A stretch of DNA of 64,000 nt, taken from contig NZ_BDAU01000040.1 of assembly GCF_001612615.1 (NCBI RefSeq), positions 32,339 to 96,338 on the forward strand. Reading direction: 5' to 3'. The notes beneath the pieces are model-generated. The model ran no database searches, had not been told where the DNA came from, and worked only from the letters and a program-made list of their open reading frames with translations. Origin of the DNA: Nocardia amikacinitolerans NBRC 108937. GTDB lineage: Bacteria; Actinomycetota; Actinomycetes; Mycobacteriales; Mycobacteriaceae. Positions 9,650-17,302 of the stretch are shown in pieces (the first letter of the stretch is position 1; each line of letters starts with the position of its first letter). The position numbers and the translations under genes are program-made.

Positions 9650-10303
9650 TTGCCTGCCGAGGACATCGAATCGGGCGCGTCTCGCGACGAAGACAAGGCC
9701 ACCACCCCGGAACAGCGTGCGAGCACGTCGGACGTGCGTCTCGACAAGAAGGACGATCCCACCCCCGCCCCGAAGTCCGGCGCCACTGTCTCGATCCCGG
9801 TGTCGTCGGTGCTGTGGGGCGCGGCCGTAGCCGTTCTCGCCGTGCTGACCGTGCTGTTCGGCGTGCTGTGGTGGTCGGCCAAGAGCGATCTCGACGAACA
9901 AGCTCAGCGCGCCGCCGACGATCGCCGCGCCGAACAGGTCGCCACCGATTACGCGGTCGGCGCGGCGACGGTGAATTATCAGGACATCAACGCGTGGATC
10001 GGCAAGCTGAAGGCCAACACCACCCCGCAGCTGGCGAACAAATTCGACGCGACAGCGCCCAAGCTGGAGCAGATTCTGGTTCCGCTGAAGTGGACGTCCA
10101 CCGCCTCGCCCATTTCCGCGAAGGTCGTTTCCGAGGACAACGGCGTCTACAAGGTGAATGTCTTCGTGAACGTGAGTTCCACGAATGCGCAGAGCCCGGA
10201 AGGCGCGCAAACCACGGTCACTTACAACGTCACGCTGGACGAGAACTCCGACTGGAAGATCACCGATGTCGGCGGCACCGACGGCGCATTGCCGTTGAAC
10301 TGA
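9650..10303 (+). CDS. Mce-associated-like single-pass membrane protein
   Basis: 217 residues: an acidic disordered N-terminus (1-45), one membrane helix (about 50-75, VLWGAAVAVLAVLTVLFGVLWW) and an extracytoplasmic domain with a helix-rich half (ATDYAVGAATVNYQDINAWIGKL) and a beta-rich half ending in WKITDVGG. This architecture is common in Mce-associated proteins and related stand-alone proteins of Corynebacteriales. TTG 9650 is the first in-frame start. No mce operon is nearby. It ends at a strong bidirectional terminator facing desA1. Function unknown. Confidence 0.75.
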   Translation: MPAEDIESGASRDEDKATTPEQRASTSDVRLDKKDDPTPAPKSGATVSIPVSSVLWGAAVAVLAVLTVLFGVLWWSAKSDLDEQAQRAADDRRAEQVATDYAVGAATVNYQDINAWIGKLKANTTPQLANKFDATAPKLEQILVPLKWTSTASPISAKVVSEDNGVYKVNVFVNVSSTNAQSPEGAQTTVTYNVTLDENSDWKITDVGGTDGALPLN

Positions 10304-10315
10304 ATACGGGTCGGA

Positions 10316-10366
10316 CAAAAGCAAGCGCCGCCGCCGGAATCATTCCGGCGGCGGCGCTTGCTTTTA
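10316..10366. terminator. Bidirectional terminator between convergent genes
   Basis: Perfect inverted repeat of roughly 20 bp (GCAAGCGCCGCCGCCGGAAT at 10321-10340 and its complement at 10342-10361). It has AAAA on the left and TTTT on the right, so it can terminate both the Mce-associated-like gene and desA1. Confidence 0.92.
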
Positions 10367-10375
10367 CGGGTGCGA

Positions 10376-11341
10376 TCAGATCGCGGCGGCACCCGCGAGT
10401 TCGCGCTTCTTGGCTTCGCGGGCCAGCATCCGGTCGCGCTGCTCCTCGAACTTCACGACGTCCTTGCTCAGCTTCTCCAGGAAGTTGCCGAGCCGCTCAC
10501 GGACGGCCTCGCCGCGCGGAGTGAAATCGTCGCGCTCGAAGATGTTCCACTTCTTCAGCACGGGCTCCACGACGTCCTCGAGGTGCTGGCGCAAGTCGTA
10601 GATGCCGTGCTTGGCCATCAGCACGCCGTTGCGGCGGAAGTTGGGCATGCCCGCGCCGGGCATCTGGAAGTTCTCCAGGATCAGCGTGATGGCCTCGAGC
10701 GTCTGGTCGGGCGCCAGGTCGAGGGCCGCACCGCACATGTTGCGGTAGAAGATCATGTGCAGGTTCTCGTCGGCGGCGACGCGCTGCAGCATGCGGTCGG
10801 CGATCGGGTCGTCACAGACCTTGCCGGTGTTGCGGTGCGAGACGCGGGTGGCGAGTTCCTGGAAGGTCACGTACGCCACCGAGTGCAGGAAGCCCGCGTC
10901 GGCTTCGGTGGGGGAGGCGAAGCCGTTGGTCATGTGGACCATGCGGGCCTCTTCGAGGGCGACCGGGTCCACGCCGCGGGTGACCACCAGGTAGTCACGC
11001 ATGACGATGCCGTGCCGGTTCTCCTCGGCGGTCCAGCGCCCCACCCAGGTGCCCCACGCGCCGTCCTGCGAGAAGTTCTCGGCGATCTCACGGTGGTAGG
11101 AGGGGAGGTTGTCCTCGGTCAGCAGGTTCGTGATCATGGCCGCCTTGGCGACCTCGCTCAATCGAGACTGCTCCGGGTCCCAGTCGACACCGCCGAGTGC
11201 CGCGAAATTGCGGCCCTCGTCCCACGGGACGTAGTCGTGCGGATGCCATTCCTTTGCCAGGGAGAGGTGCCGGTTGACGTTTTGTTCGGCAACCGGCTCC
11301 AACTCCGTGAGCAGCTCGAGTTGAGTCAGATCCCTTGCCAT
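10376..11341 (-). CDS. desA1: Acyl-ACP desaturase DesA1-like
   Basis: Soluble di-iron fatty acyl-ACP desaturase, 321 residues, thought to introduce the double bond in mycolic acid precursors in mycobacteria. Iron ligands are visible: TEDNLPSYH, TAEENRHGIVMRDY, YVTFQELATRVSH and AADENLHMIFYR. C-terminal motif VEPVLKKWNIFERDDF is family-typical. ATG 11341 is chosen (GAAGGG 7 bases upstream; relatives start close to DLQLLxELEP); an upstream frame reaches 11413 but looks non-coding. Fifth gene in the order shared with M. tuberculosis Rv0820-Rv0824c, here with the SDR, the repeat array and a membrane protein inserted before it. Confidence 0.95.
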   Translation of the reverse strand: MARDLTQLELLTELEPVAEQNVNRHLSLAKEWHPHDYVPWDEGRNFAALGGVDWDPEQSRLSEVAKAAMITNLLTEDNLPSYHREIAENFSQDGAWGTWVGRWTAEENRHGIVMRDYLVVTRGVDPVALEEARMVHMTNGFASPTEADAGFLHSVAYVTFQELATRVSHRNTGKVCDDPIADRMLQRVAADENLHMIFYRNMCGAALDLAPDQTLEAITLILENFQMPGAGMPNFRRNGVLMAKHGIYDLRQHLEDVVEPVLKKWNIFERDDFTPRGEAVRERLGNFLEKLSKDVVKFEEQRDRMLAREAKKRELAGAAAI

Positions 11342-11916
11342 GTAATAGCCCTTCATTGAGTGCGTGCACGCTTGCAGGTCGTCCCCCCGGGTAGACCGTG
11401 CTGATGCGGCCATACCTTACGGCACCGTAGGTGTGATGCGAAACGCATCCAGCCGACTATCGGCGCCCGGTGATGCACTTCATACGTCGTCGTCGACGCT
11501 CCGCGCACCCCCCGAGTGTAAGCCGCGTCGAGCCTGGCGTCCGGTGACAGAAGACACGTCGGCCCGCAGCGTCTGGTCTATCGTCGCGAGGCCTCTGGCG
11601 TTAGCGCCGGGTGACACTGTCCTCTTGCGCCGCCGCCCGCGCAGGCGCTATGCGACCGCGGGACGCTGTGCCGCAACCGATCTGCTCGGGCGCCGGCTCC
11701 GGCGCCGTCGCGCCGAAGCGCCCGTCCGCGGCGCGGCGCCTTCGCCATGCCTCGGGCGTCGAGGAAAAGTTTTCAGCGGGGTTTACCAAAACTTCAACCG
11801 CGCGGCCGCGGCCGCTGTGACCGCGACCACCAGCCACGACGGGGTGAGCGTGGAATTGATCGGCCGCGACGAGAACCTTCTCGCAAGCGGCTCCCGCAAG
11901 CGACCGGCCCCGGAAA
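11342..11916. other. Intergenic stretch upstream of desA1
   Basis: About 575 bases without a convincing gene. Open frames exist on both strands but are arginine/alanine-rich, lack ribosome sites and match no family I know. It should hold the desA1 promoter. No clear operator palindrome was picked out by eye. Confidence 0.5.
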
Positions 11917-11954
11917 CGCCGCAGGCGCCCGGACGGATCCGGGCGCCTGCGGCG
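11917..11954 (-). terminator. Terminator of tRNA-Lys
   Basis: Perfect 17-bp stem (CGCCGCAGGCGCCCGGA and its complement) with a CGGA loop, immediately after the tRNA-Lys 3' end on the minus strand. Confidence 0.85.
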
Positions 11955-11957
11955 GTG

Positions 11958-12030
11958 TGCCCCCAGTAGGGCTCGAACCTACGACCTGCGGATTAAAAGT
12001 CCGTAGCTCTACCAACTGAGCTATAGGGGC
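11958..12030 (-). tRNA. tRNA-Lys (TTT)
   Basis: 73-base cloverleaf read on the minus strand: acceptor GCCCCTA pairing with TGGGGGC (one G-U), D-loop AGCTCAGTTGGTAGAGC, anticodon loop CTTTTAA (anticodon TTT), T-arm GTTCGAGC, discriminator A. CCA is not encoded. A strong hairpin follows directly. Confidence 0.97.
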
Positions 12031-12653
12031 GCGAAGGGAAAGTGTAGTGCGCGGTGTCCGTATCGCCCAACCCGGGCGGGGGTGGGGGGCCGGTGGCCGA
12101 CCGGGTGTGGGCGGCGCGGCGCGAGGGGGCGCGGGCGGGTGCGGTAACGCGGGAGGCGGGTGCGGCGATGCTGCCGGTAAACATTTGGCACCCAGCTTTG
12201 TTCATTCCGTGAAGAACTGGATATCATCCAATCATGTTGGCTTCCAGGGACTTTGGATTTGCAGAGGGTGGGAGACCGAAGCTCGGGGGAGCGCGCGGAC
12301 GGCGCGGGCGATGGTCGCGCGGACGGCGGACGGGCGCCGAGCCTGCCGGTCGGGTCGGGTGAACGGCGCTGCGACGCTGCCGAATTCGGTAATCCCGGCG
12401 ACATCCGATTCTGATTGCGTGATGTTTGCTGTAACAGATATCGGAGTCCGGCGGCTATCTGACTCTTCGGTTTGCCGCGTGTCGCAACGCGTTTCCGGGT
12501 ACGGTGACGCCTTGGTGAATTCCGGAAGAATCGCCGCCACACCCGGCGAACTGGAATTCGGCTTATCGTTGTTGTGCCCGAACGTGTCGCGACCGGTATG
12601 GCCGATCGTGGCGAACAAGGAGTCGATGCCGCAGGAGGCTGATCCGAGACGAT
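12031..12653. other. Intergenic stretch between tRNA-Lys and the TetR regulator
   Basis: About 620 bases with no recognisable gene. Open frames on either strand have no family resemblance and no good ribosome site. The part near 12400-12600 is less GC-rich than its surroundings. It may hold tRNA-Lys promoter elements at its left end. Confidence 0.45.
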
Positions 12654-12699
12654 GTTTGCCCGGGTGCGCACCCCCTGCGGCGCACCCGGGCACGCAAAC
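12654..12699 (+). promoter_or_regulatory. Strong hairpin upstream of the butyrolactone-receptor-like gene
   Basis: Stem CCCGGGTGCGC (12659-12669) / GCGCACCCGGG (12680-12690), extended by GTTTG/CAAAC with a four-base bulge. It lies about 170 bases before the regulator start, so it may terminate upstream transcription or act in the leader. Confidence 0.5.
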
Positions 12700-12720
12700 T
12701 ATACCAGCTGGTGTGTTTCA

Positions 12721-12769
12721 GGTTTTTCGCAAGTTTTCGTACCGAAAGTTTGAAACTGGGCGAAAACCC
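12721..12769 (+). promoter_or_regulatory. Candidate autoregulatory operator of the TetR gene
   Basis: AT-rich imperfect inverted repeat: GGTTTTTCGCAAGTTTTCG on the left and CGAAAGTTTGAAACTGGG followed by CGAAAACC on the right, centred on TTTCGTACCGAAA. Gamma-butyrolactone receptors commonly bind such AT-rich palindromes (ARE sites) upstream of their own gene. Position, 100-150 bases before the ATG, fits. No binding evidence. Confidence 0.45.
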
Positions 12770-12867
12770 GGTTTGAAGTATTGATAAAACTCATAACTTC
12801 GCGCCAAGGGTTCGTTCCTATGGGGGGCACCGATTGGCGGCGAGTAGGCTTCGGAGGCGTTTCGAGC

Positions 12868-13533
12868 ATGGCACGGCAGCAAGAGCGGGCCCGCCGGACA
12901 CGTGCGGCGATTATCAGGTCCGCCGCCGTTGAGTTCGGGAAGAGCGGCTATGCCGCTGCATCGCTCAACCGCATATTGGAGGGATCGCGCGCGACCAAGG
13001 GGGCGATGTACTTCCATTTCGATTCCAAGGAAGATCTGGCCCGCGCGGTTCTGGAGACGGCGGTCGAGCGGTATCGGTCCTCGGCCGAACGCTGGCTCGC
13101 CAGAACGGATCTCGGCCCGCTGGACACCTTGCACGGGATGATCGACGAGATGGCGCTGCGGCTCGAGCACGACATCATCGTGCAGGCGGAGTACCGCTTG
13201 ATCATCGAGCCGGACTTCTATCGCGACGTGCACACCGGCGGCGGTCGAATCCTCGGCCGCGCGACCAGGGTGCTGGCCGTGCGCGCCATCGAGCACGGGC
13301 AGCTGCGCGCCGACGCCGACCCGGACCGGTTCACCCGGACGCTGGCGGCCGGTCTCGCGGGGCAGCGCTATCTGCTCGACCTGCTTGGCGGCGCGACCGA
13401 TCTGCGCTCGCGCTTCCAGGAGGTGCTCGAGGTCGTGATCGATGCGATGTCCACCCCGGAGTGGGGCGCCAAGTTCCGTGTCGACGGGTGGCGCGCGTCC
13501 GCACGGCTGGAAGAGCTCGGTCTGGGCCTCTGA
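12868..13533 (+). CDS. TetR-family gamma-butyrolactone receptor-like regulator
   Basis: 221 residues. N-terminal TetR helix-turn-helix (RTRAAIIRSAAVEFGKSGYAA, then GSRATKGAMYFHFDSKEDLARAVL) in the ScbR/ArpA style, where KGALYFHFxSKE is characteristic. The rest is a helical ligand domain. ATG 12868 has GGAGG 10 bases upstream; an upstream in-frame start at 12781 gives an unlikely N-terminus and would overlap the candidate operator. No butyrolactone synthase (AfsA) gene is visible nearby, so it may sense a signal made elsewhere or be an orphan. Secondary-metabolism control is an inference. Confidence 0.8.
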   Translation: MARQQERARRTRAAIIRSAAVEFGKSGYAAASLNRILEGSRATKGAMYFHFDSKEDLARAVLETAVERYRSSAERWLARTDLGPLDTLHGMIDEMALRLEHDIIVQAEYRLIIEPDFYRDVHTGGGRILGRATRVLAVRAIEHGQLRADADPDRFTRTLAAGLAGQRYLLDLLGGATDLRSRFQEVLEVVIDAMSTPEWGAKFRVDGWRASARLEELGLGL

Positions 13534-13627
13534 CCAGCCGATTTGGGAAACTCGGCGAGACTGTCATAAGCTATGCGAGCTCCCAACGGACAGCCGTTGA
13601 AAGCCGGTCCGGAGAAATCCGGGACGA

Positions 13628-13700
13628 GCCCCCTTCGTCTAGCGGCCTAGGACGCCGCCCTTTCAAGGCGGTAGCGCGGGTTCGAATCCCGTAGGGGGTA
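13628..13700 (+). tRNA. tRNA-Glu (TTC)
   Basis: 73-base cloverleaf beginning GCCCCCTTCGTCTAGCGG, anticodon loop CTTTCAA (TTC), T-arm GGTTCGAATCC, 3' end GGGGGTA. First of three closely spaced tRNA genes. Confidence 0.97.
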
Positions 13701-13729
13701 CGGTCTTCGGATCGTTGGTAGCACAGCAA

Positions 13730-13803
13730 GGCCCTGTGGCGCAGTTGGTTAGCGCGCCGCCCTGTCACGGCGGAGGTCGCGGGTTCGAGTCCCGTCAGGG
13801 TCG
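13730..13803 (+). tRNA. tRNA-Asp (GTC)
   Basis: 74 bases: acceptor GGCCCTG / CAGGGTC, anticodon loop CTGTCAC (GTC), T-arm GGTTCGAGTCC, discriminator G. A small hairpin, CGCCGGA gaaa TCCGGCG, follows at 13812-13829 and could be a processing or termination signal between the tRNAs. Confidence 0.97.
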
Positions 13804-13861
13804 CAAACAAGCGCCGGAGAAATCCGGCGTTTAGCGTATGGCATTCGGAACGGGTGCCTGC

Positions 13862-13938
13862 GGCCAGGTAGCTCAGTTGGTACGAGCGTCCGCCTGAAAA
13901 GCGGAAGGTCGCCGGTTCGATCCCGGCCCTGGCCACCA
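13862..13938 (+). tRNA. tRNA-Phe (GAA)
   Basis: Acceptor GGCCAGG / CCTGGCC, anticodon loop CTGAAAA (GAA), T-arm GGTTCGATCC. Unlike its neighbours, CCA is encoded (13936-13938). An inverted repeat with GGGGATT..., about 13940-13970, follows as a possible terminator. Confidence 0.97.
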
Positions 13939-14060
13939 CAATCCCCTCGCCGGTTGCGGCGGGGGGATTCTTCGTTTCATGGGCGTTCGCCCGGTAGCTC
14001 GCTGCTCATCCGGTTCCGGAAACACGGGCCGGGTGGTCGGCGAGGTGGGATGCTGGGGGC

Positions 14061-14243
14061 ATGGCTGAACGGTGGTACTACTGCTTGAAGCACCAGCGTG
14101 CCGAGAAGGGACGCCAGTGCTGGTTCCGGGACCGGATGGGCCCGTATCCCGACCAGGCCACGGCCGAACGCGCGCTGGAGATCGTCCGGGCGCGCAACGA
14201 GCGCGAGGACGCGCGCGACCGATCCTGGCGCGACGGCGACTGA
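14061..14243 (+). CDS. Small conserved actinobacterial protein, function unknown
   Basis: 60 residues, highly charged: MAERWYYCLKHQRAEKG at the start, CWFRDRMGPYP in the middle and a helical C-terminus (ERALEIVRARNEREDARD). The pattern W-Y-Y-C-x-x-H ... G-P-Y ... ALE is one I recall from short hypothetical proteins across actinomycetes (SPOR-like fold suggested by GPYPdqatAERAL). Two Cys and one His could bind metal, which is speculation. It sits after the tRNA cluster and before the mannosyltransferase. Confidence 0.75.
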   Translation: MAERWYYCLKHQRAEKGRQCWFRDRMGPYPDQATAERALEIVRARNEREDARDRSWRDGD

Positions 14244-14485
14244 CACCCTTCCTGCGCGACAACGGATTTCGCTCGCCCGAGCAGTGCGACACGCGGCGGC
14301 GCGACCGTCGCCGCAGGTCCGCGACTTGATCTTGGTCCGGACGACGGCAGGTCATGCCCTCGACGCCGCGTGCGGCCGCTCAGGTGTCCATCAGGTCGAT
14401 CGAGTACGGTTTCTCAGAATCGAACGAGTGCTCGGCGGTCCGGCGTGGGCTGCGGGCCGGACCAGGTGAGCAGGGAGGGCGACCC

Positions 14486-15205
14486 TTGAGGGTTACCGTT
14501 GTTGTGCCGACCTACAACGAGCGGGAGAATCTGCCGGTGGCGGTGGAGCGGCTGACGGCGCTTCCGGTGCCCGACCTGCACATCCTCGTCGTCGACGACA
14601 ACTCGCCGGACGGCACCGGCGAGGTCGCCGACAAGCTGGCCGCCGAGCTGCCGAACGTGGTCGGCGTGCTGCACCGCACCGAGAAGGACGGCCTCGGCCG
14701 CGCTTACGTCGCCGGCATCACCCGGGCGCTGGACGAAGGCGCCGACGTGGTGATCCAGATGGACGCCGATCTCTCGCACCCGGTCGAGGTGATTCCGGCC
14801 ATGCTGGAGAAGCTGCGCGACACCGAAGCGGGCGTGGTGCTCGGCTCGCGGTACGTGCCAGGCGGTTCCACCGCCGAGGAGTGGAAGTGGTACCGCAAGG
14901 CGCTCTCGGCTTGGGCGAACTTCTACGTGAACCTGATCCTGCGCCTCGGCGTCAAGGACGCCACCGCGGGCTTCAAGGCATGGAAGGCCGACACGCTGCG
15001 CGCCATCGACGTGGCCTCGATCCGCAGCAACGGCTACTCGTTCCAGGTCGAGATGAACTACCGGACGGTCAAGCGCGGCATCGCGATCGCCGAGGTGCCG
15101 ATCCGGTTCGAGGAGCGCACACTCGGCGCCTCGAAGATGAGCCTGAAGGTGCAGCTGGAGTCGGCGCTGATGCCGTGGAAGCTGCTGTTCGGCCGCTCGG
15201 TCTGA
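14486..15205 (+). CDS. ppm1: Polyprenol-phosphate mannosyltransferase (Ppm1 catalytic domain)
   Basis: Family 2 glycosyltransferase of 239 residues, expected to transfer mannose from GDP-mannose to polyprenyl phosphate at the membrane, feeding lipomannan/lipoglycan and protein mannosylation. Motifs: VVVPTYNERENLP, VVDDNSPDGTGE, GLGRAYVAGI, QMDADLSHP, GSRYVPGGS, DATAGFKAW and RFEERTLGASKM. TTG 14486 is chosen because GGAGG lies 7 bases before it and homologues begin just before VVVPTYNE. The apolipoprotein N-acyltransferase domain fused to Ppm1 in M. tuberculosis is absent, so this is the split form. Confidence 0.9.
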   Translation: MRVTVVVPTYNERENLPVAVERLTALPVPDLHILVVDDNSPDGTGEVADKLAAELPNVVGVLHRTEKDGLGRAYVAGITRALDEGADVVIQMDADLSHPVEVIPAMLEKLRDTEAGVVLGSRYVPGGSTAEEWKWYRKALSAWANFYVNLILRLGVKDATAGFKAWKADTLRAIDVASIRSNGYSFQVEMNYRTVKRGIAIAEVPIRFEERTLGASKMSLKVQLESALMPWKLLFGRSV

Positions 15206-15217
15206 CTTACGACAACG

Positions 15218-15254
15218 CAGAGCCCCGCATCCGGACGACGGAGGCGGGGCTCTG
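15218..15254. terminator. Terminator between convergent genes
   Basis: Perfect 11-bp stem (CAGAGCCCCGC / GCGGGGCTCTG), 15-base loop, between the mannosyltransferase and the DUF6069 gene, which converge. Confidence 0.8.
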
Positions 15255-15281
15255 GTCTGTTCGGGGCTCACCCGGCCGGGC

Positions 15282-15722
15282 TCAGCGCTCGATCAGGTGC
15301 TTGCGCAGGCCCTCCATGCTGACGACGATGACCGGCACGAGCAGCACGTGCATGATCGACAGCGCCACGGTGGACGCGGTGTCGAAGGTTGCCGCGACGG
15401 TGCCCGCGATGGTGGCGAGGGTCAGCACCGAGCCGACCACCGAGGCGACCCGCAGCACGCCCACCCAGCGGTAGGACAGCAGCGCGGCCGCGGTCAGCCC
15501 GATCAGCAGCGGGACGGCCGACATGACGATGACACCGCCGGGCGCGACGTCCTGGGTGGTGGTGCCGTCGTCCATGACGAAGGAGCCGCCCGCGGCGGCG
15601 CCGATCAGCCAGACGACGAGGTTGACCAGCACGGCCGCCGCGACCGCGCCGAGGACGGCGACCGGGCGGTTGACGGCGGGGATCTGGATGGTGGGTGCGG
15701 TGGTGGCGGGTGCGACGGACAT
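15282..15722 (-). CDS. DUF6069-type four-helix membrane protein
   Basis: 146 residues with four predicted membrane helices (VAVLGAVAAAVLVNLVVWLIG; PGGVIVMSAVPLLIGLTAAALL; VGSVLTLATIAGTVAA; STVALSIMHVLLVPVIVV). The first extracytoplasmic loop carries FVMDDGTTTQDV, a polar stretch I associate with DUF6069 proteins of actinomycetes. The N-terminus is short and the C-terminus ends in positively charged RKHLIER. Function unknown; it stands alone between a terminator and plsC. Confidence 0.7.
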   Translation of the reverse strand: MSVAPATTAPTIQIPAVNRPVAVLGAVAAAVLVNLVVWLIGAAAGGSFVMDDGTTTQDVAPGGVIVMSAVPLLIGLTAAALLSYRWVGVLRVASVVGSVLTLATIAGTVAATFDTASTVALSIMHVLLVPVIVVSMEGLRKHLIER

Positions 15723-15820
15723 GGTTCAGGTCTCCTGAAGCTGTGGATTCGTTGTGAGACCTATCGTGAAACCTCAAGATTTGTTGAGGTCAATCGTTCT
15801 GGGGCGCAGCGTGTTCCATC

Positions 15821-17302
15821 TCACTCCGGCCAGTCGAGCAGCGTCGCGAGAAACAGTCGGCGCACCGCTTCGACCTGCTCGTTCATCGACACCGGGTCCC
15901 AGTCGCGCACATCGATGGGCGGCAGGATCGCGACGTCGACCGTCCCGCGCCGCGCGATCATCGAGTTGCGCCAGGAGATCTCGCCCGCATTGCGGATCAC
16001 CACCGGGATCACCGGGACGCCCGCCTGGTGCGCGATGTGGAAGGCGCCCTTCTTGAACGGGCCGACTTCCGGTGTGTACGAACGGGTTCCCTCGGGCGAG
16101 ACGGCGATCGACAGCCCGCCGCGCAGCGTCTCGACCACGGGCGCCAGCGCCGCCTTGGCGCGATGGGTGTCCGACCTGTCGATGAAAGTCACGCCGACGA
16201 AGCGCATCAGCGGCCCGAACAGCGGATTGCGGGTCAGCTCCTTCTTGCCGATGCCGGTGACACCGCCGCCGAGCACCTTCGGCACGATGATCACGTCGAA
16301 CTGGCTCTGGTGGTTGAACAGGAACACTGCGGGGCGCGGCGCTCGCGCGTGCTCGGCGCCGGTCACCCGCACACGCACGCCCAGCGCGCGCAGCGTCGCG
16401 CCGGTGCCGTACGCCATCAGCGAGTCGGCCATCTTCCTGCGCTGTCCGGTATACGACTTGGCGAGCACACCGAACACCGCGCCGCCGAGCAGTGCGGCGA
16501 AACCGGCGATCGTACGCAGGTAGTCCAGCGGCCGCGGCGCCCTGCGCGGCCGGAAGGCCAGCGACGGCCAAGCGTTGTCGGACGCCATCGCGCCGAGCTT
16601 GCGTTCGGGGTTGACCGCGACCGGGTGGCCGACGAGCGCGAGCAGCGGTAGGTCGGCGACGCCGTCGGCGTAGGCGTAGCTGCGGCTCAGATCGATGCCG
16701 TTGGCCGAGGCGAACGTGCGCACGGCGTCGGCTTTGCCGTGTCGCCACAGGGTCTTTCCCGCGGTGTAGCCGGTGAGCACGCCGTCGCTGGTGGCCATCT
16801 CGGTGCACAGCACGTGCTGGACGCCGAGCGCGGTGGCGGCGGGCGCGACCTGGAACCTGGTCAGCGAACTGGTCAGGACAACGGTGTGCCCGGCCGCCTC
16901 GTGGGTCCGGATCAATTGCCACGCTTCGGGATACAGATGGCCGTAGACGGCGCGGCGGAAAAGCTGGACGCCGAGGTCGTCGAGCTCGTCCTCGGTCCGC
17001 CCGGCCAGCGCCTGGGCGGCCTGCTGGAGGAAGCGGCTGTACTCGCCGTCGGTGAGTCCGTTGCGGATGCTGCCGAGCAGCGTCGCGGACAGACCACGCG
17101 CGCCGCCGCCGAACGCCCTGCGATACAGCGGCGCGCGGGGGAACCCGTCCACGACGGTGCCGCCGAAGTCGAACACCGCGGCGATCTCGGGGCCCTGCGG
17201 CCCGGATCGGATGGCGGACAACATCGCGCGGAGATCGGCGGGCGAATCCCCGGGTCCGCCTCGATCTTCGGCGGCCGGGCGCGGGGCTGCGGCCTGGCTC
17301 AT
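15821..17302 (-). CDS. plsC: HAD-like / 1-acylglycerol-3-phosphate acyltransferase fusion (PlsC)
   Basis: 493-residue two-domain protein. Residues about 40-250 form a SerB-like HAD domain; 300-493 form a PlsC acyltransferase making phosphatidic acid at the membrane. PlsC motifs are intact: FLFNHQSQFDVI (HX4D), FIDRSD, SPEGTRSYTPEVGPFKKGAFHIA and VPVIPVVIRNAG. In the HAD domain motif I reads VFDFGGTVV, so the second Asp (acid/base) is Gly; motif II VLTSS and motif IV YADGVADLPLL remain. ATG 17302 overlaps the plsB2 stop by 4 bases (ATGA). Similar HAD-PlsC fusions occur in mycobacteria (Rv2483c). Confidence 0.9.
   Translation of the reverse strand: MSQAAAPRPAAEDRGGPGDSPADLRAMLSAIRSGPQGPEIAAVFDFGGTVVDGFPRAPLYRRAFGGGARGLSATLLGSIRNGLTDGEYSRFLQQAAQALAGRTEDELDDLGVQLFRRAVYGHLYPEAWQLIRTHEAAGHTVVLTSSLTRFQVAPAATALGVQHVLCTEMATSDGVLTGYTAGKTLWRHGKADAVRTFASANGIDLSRSYAYADGVADLPLLALVGHPVAVNPERKLGAMASDNAWPSLAFRPRRAPRPLDYLRTIAGFAALLGGAVFGVLAKSYTGQRRKMADSLMAYGTGATLRALGVRVRVTGAEHARAPRPAVFLFNHQSQFDVIIVPKVLGGGVTGIGKKELTRNPLFGPLMRFVGVTFIDRSDTHRAKAALAPVVETLRGGLSIAVSPEGTRSYTPEVGPFKKGAFHIAHQAGVPVIPVVIRNAGEISWRNSMIARRGTVDVAILPPIDVRDWDPVSMNEQVEAVRRLFLATLLDWPE

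Noticed and set aside
12225..12290. tRNA-like fragment (GGACTTTGGATTTGCAG)
   Set aside because: Resembles an anticodon arm only; no acceptor stem, D-arm or T-arm could be formed.
12868..15722. Secondary-metabolite cluster around the butyrolactone-receptor-like gene
   Set aside because: The neighbours are tRNAs, a small conserved protein, a housekeeping mannosyltransferase and a DUF6069 protein; none is biosynthetic.
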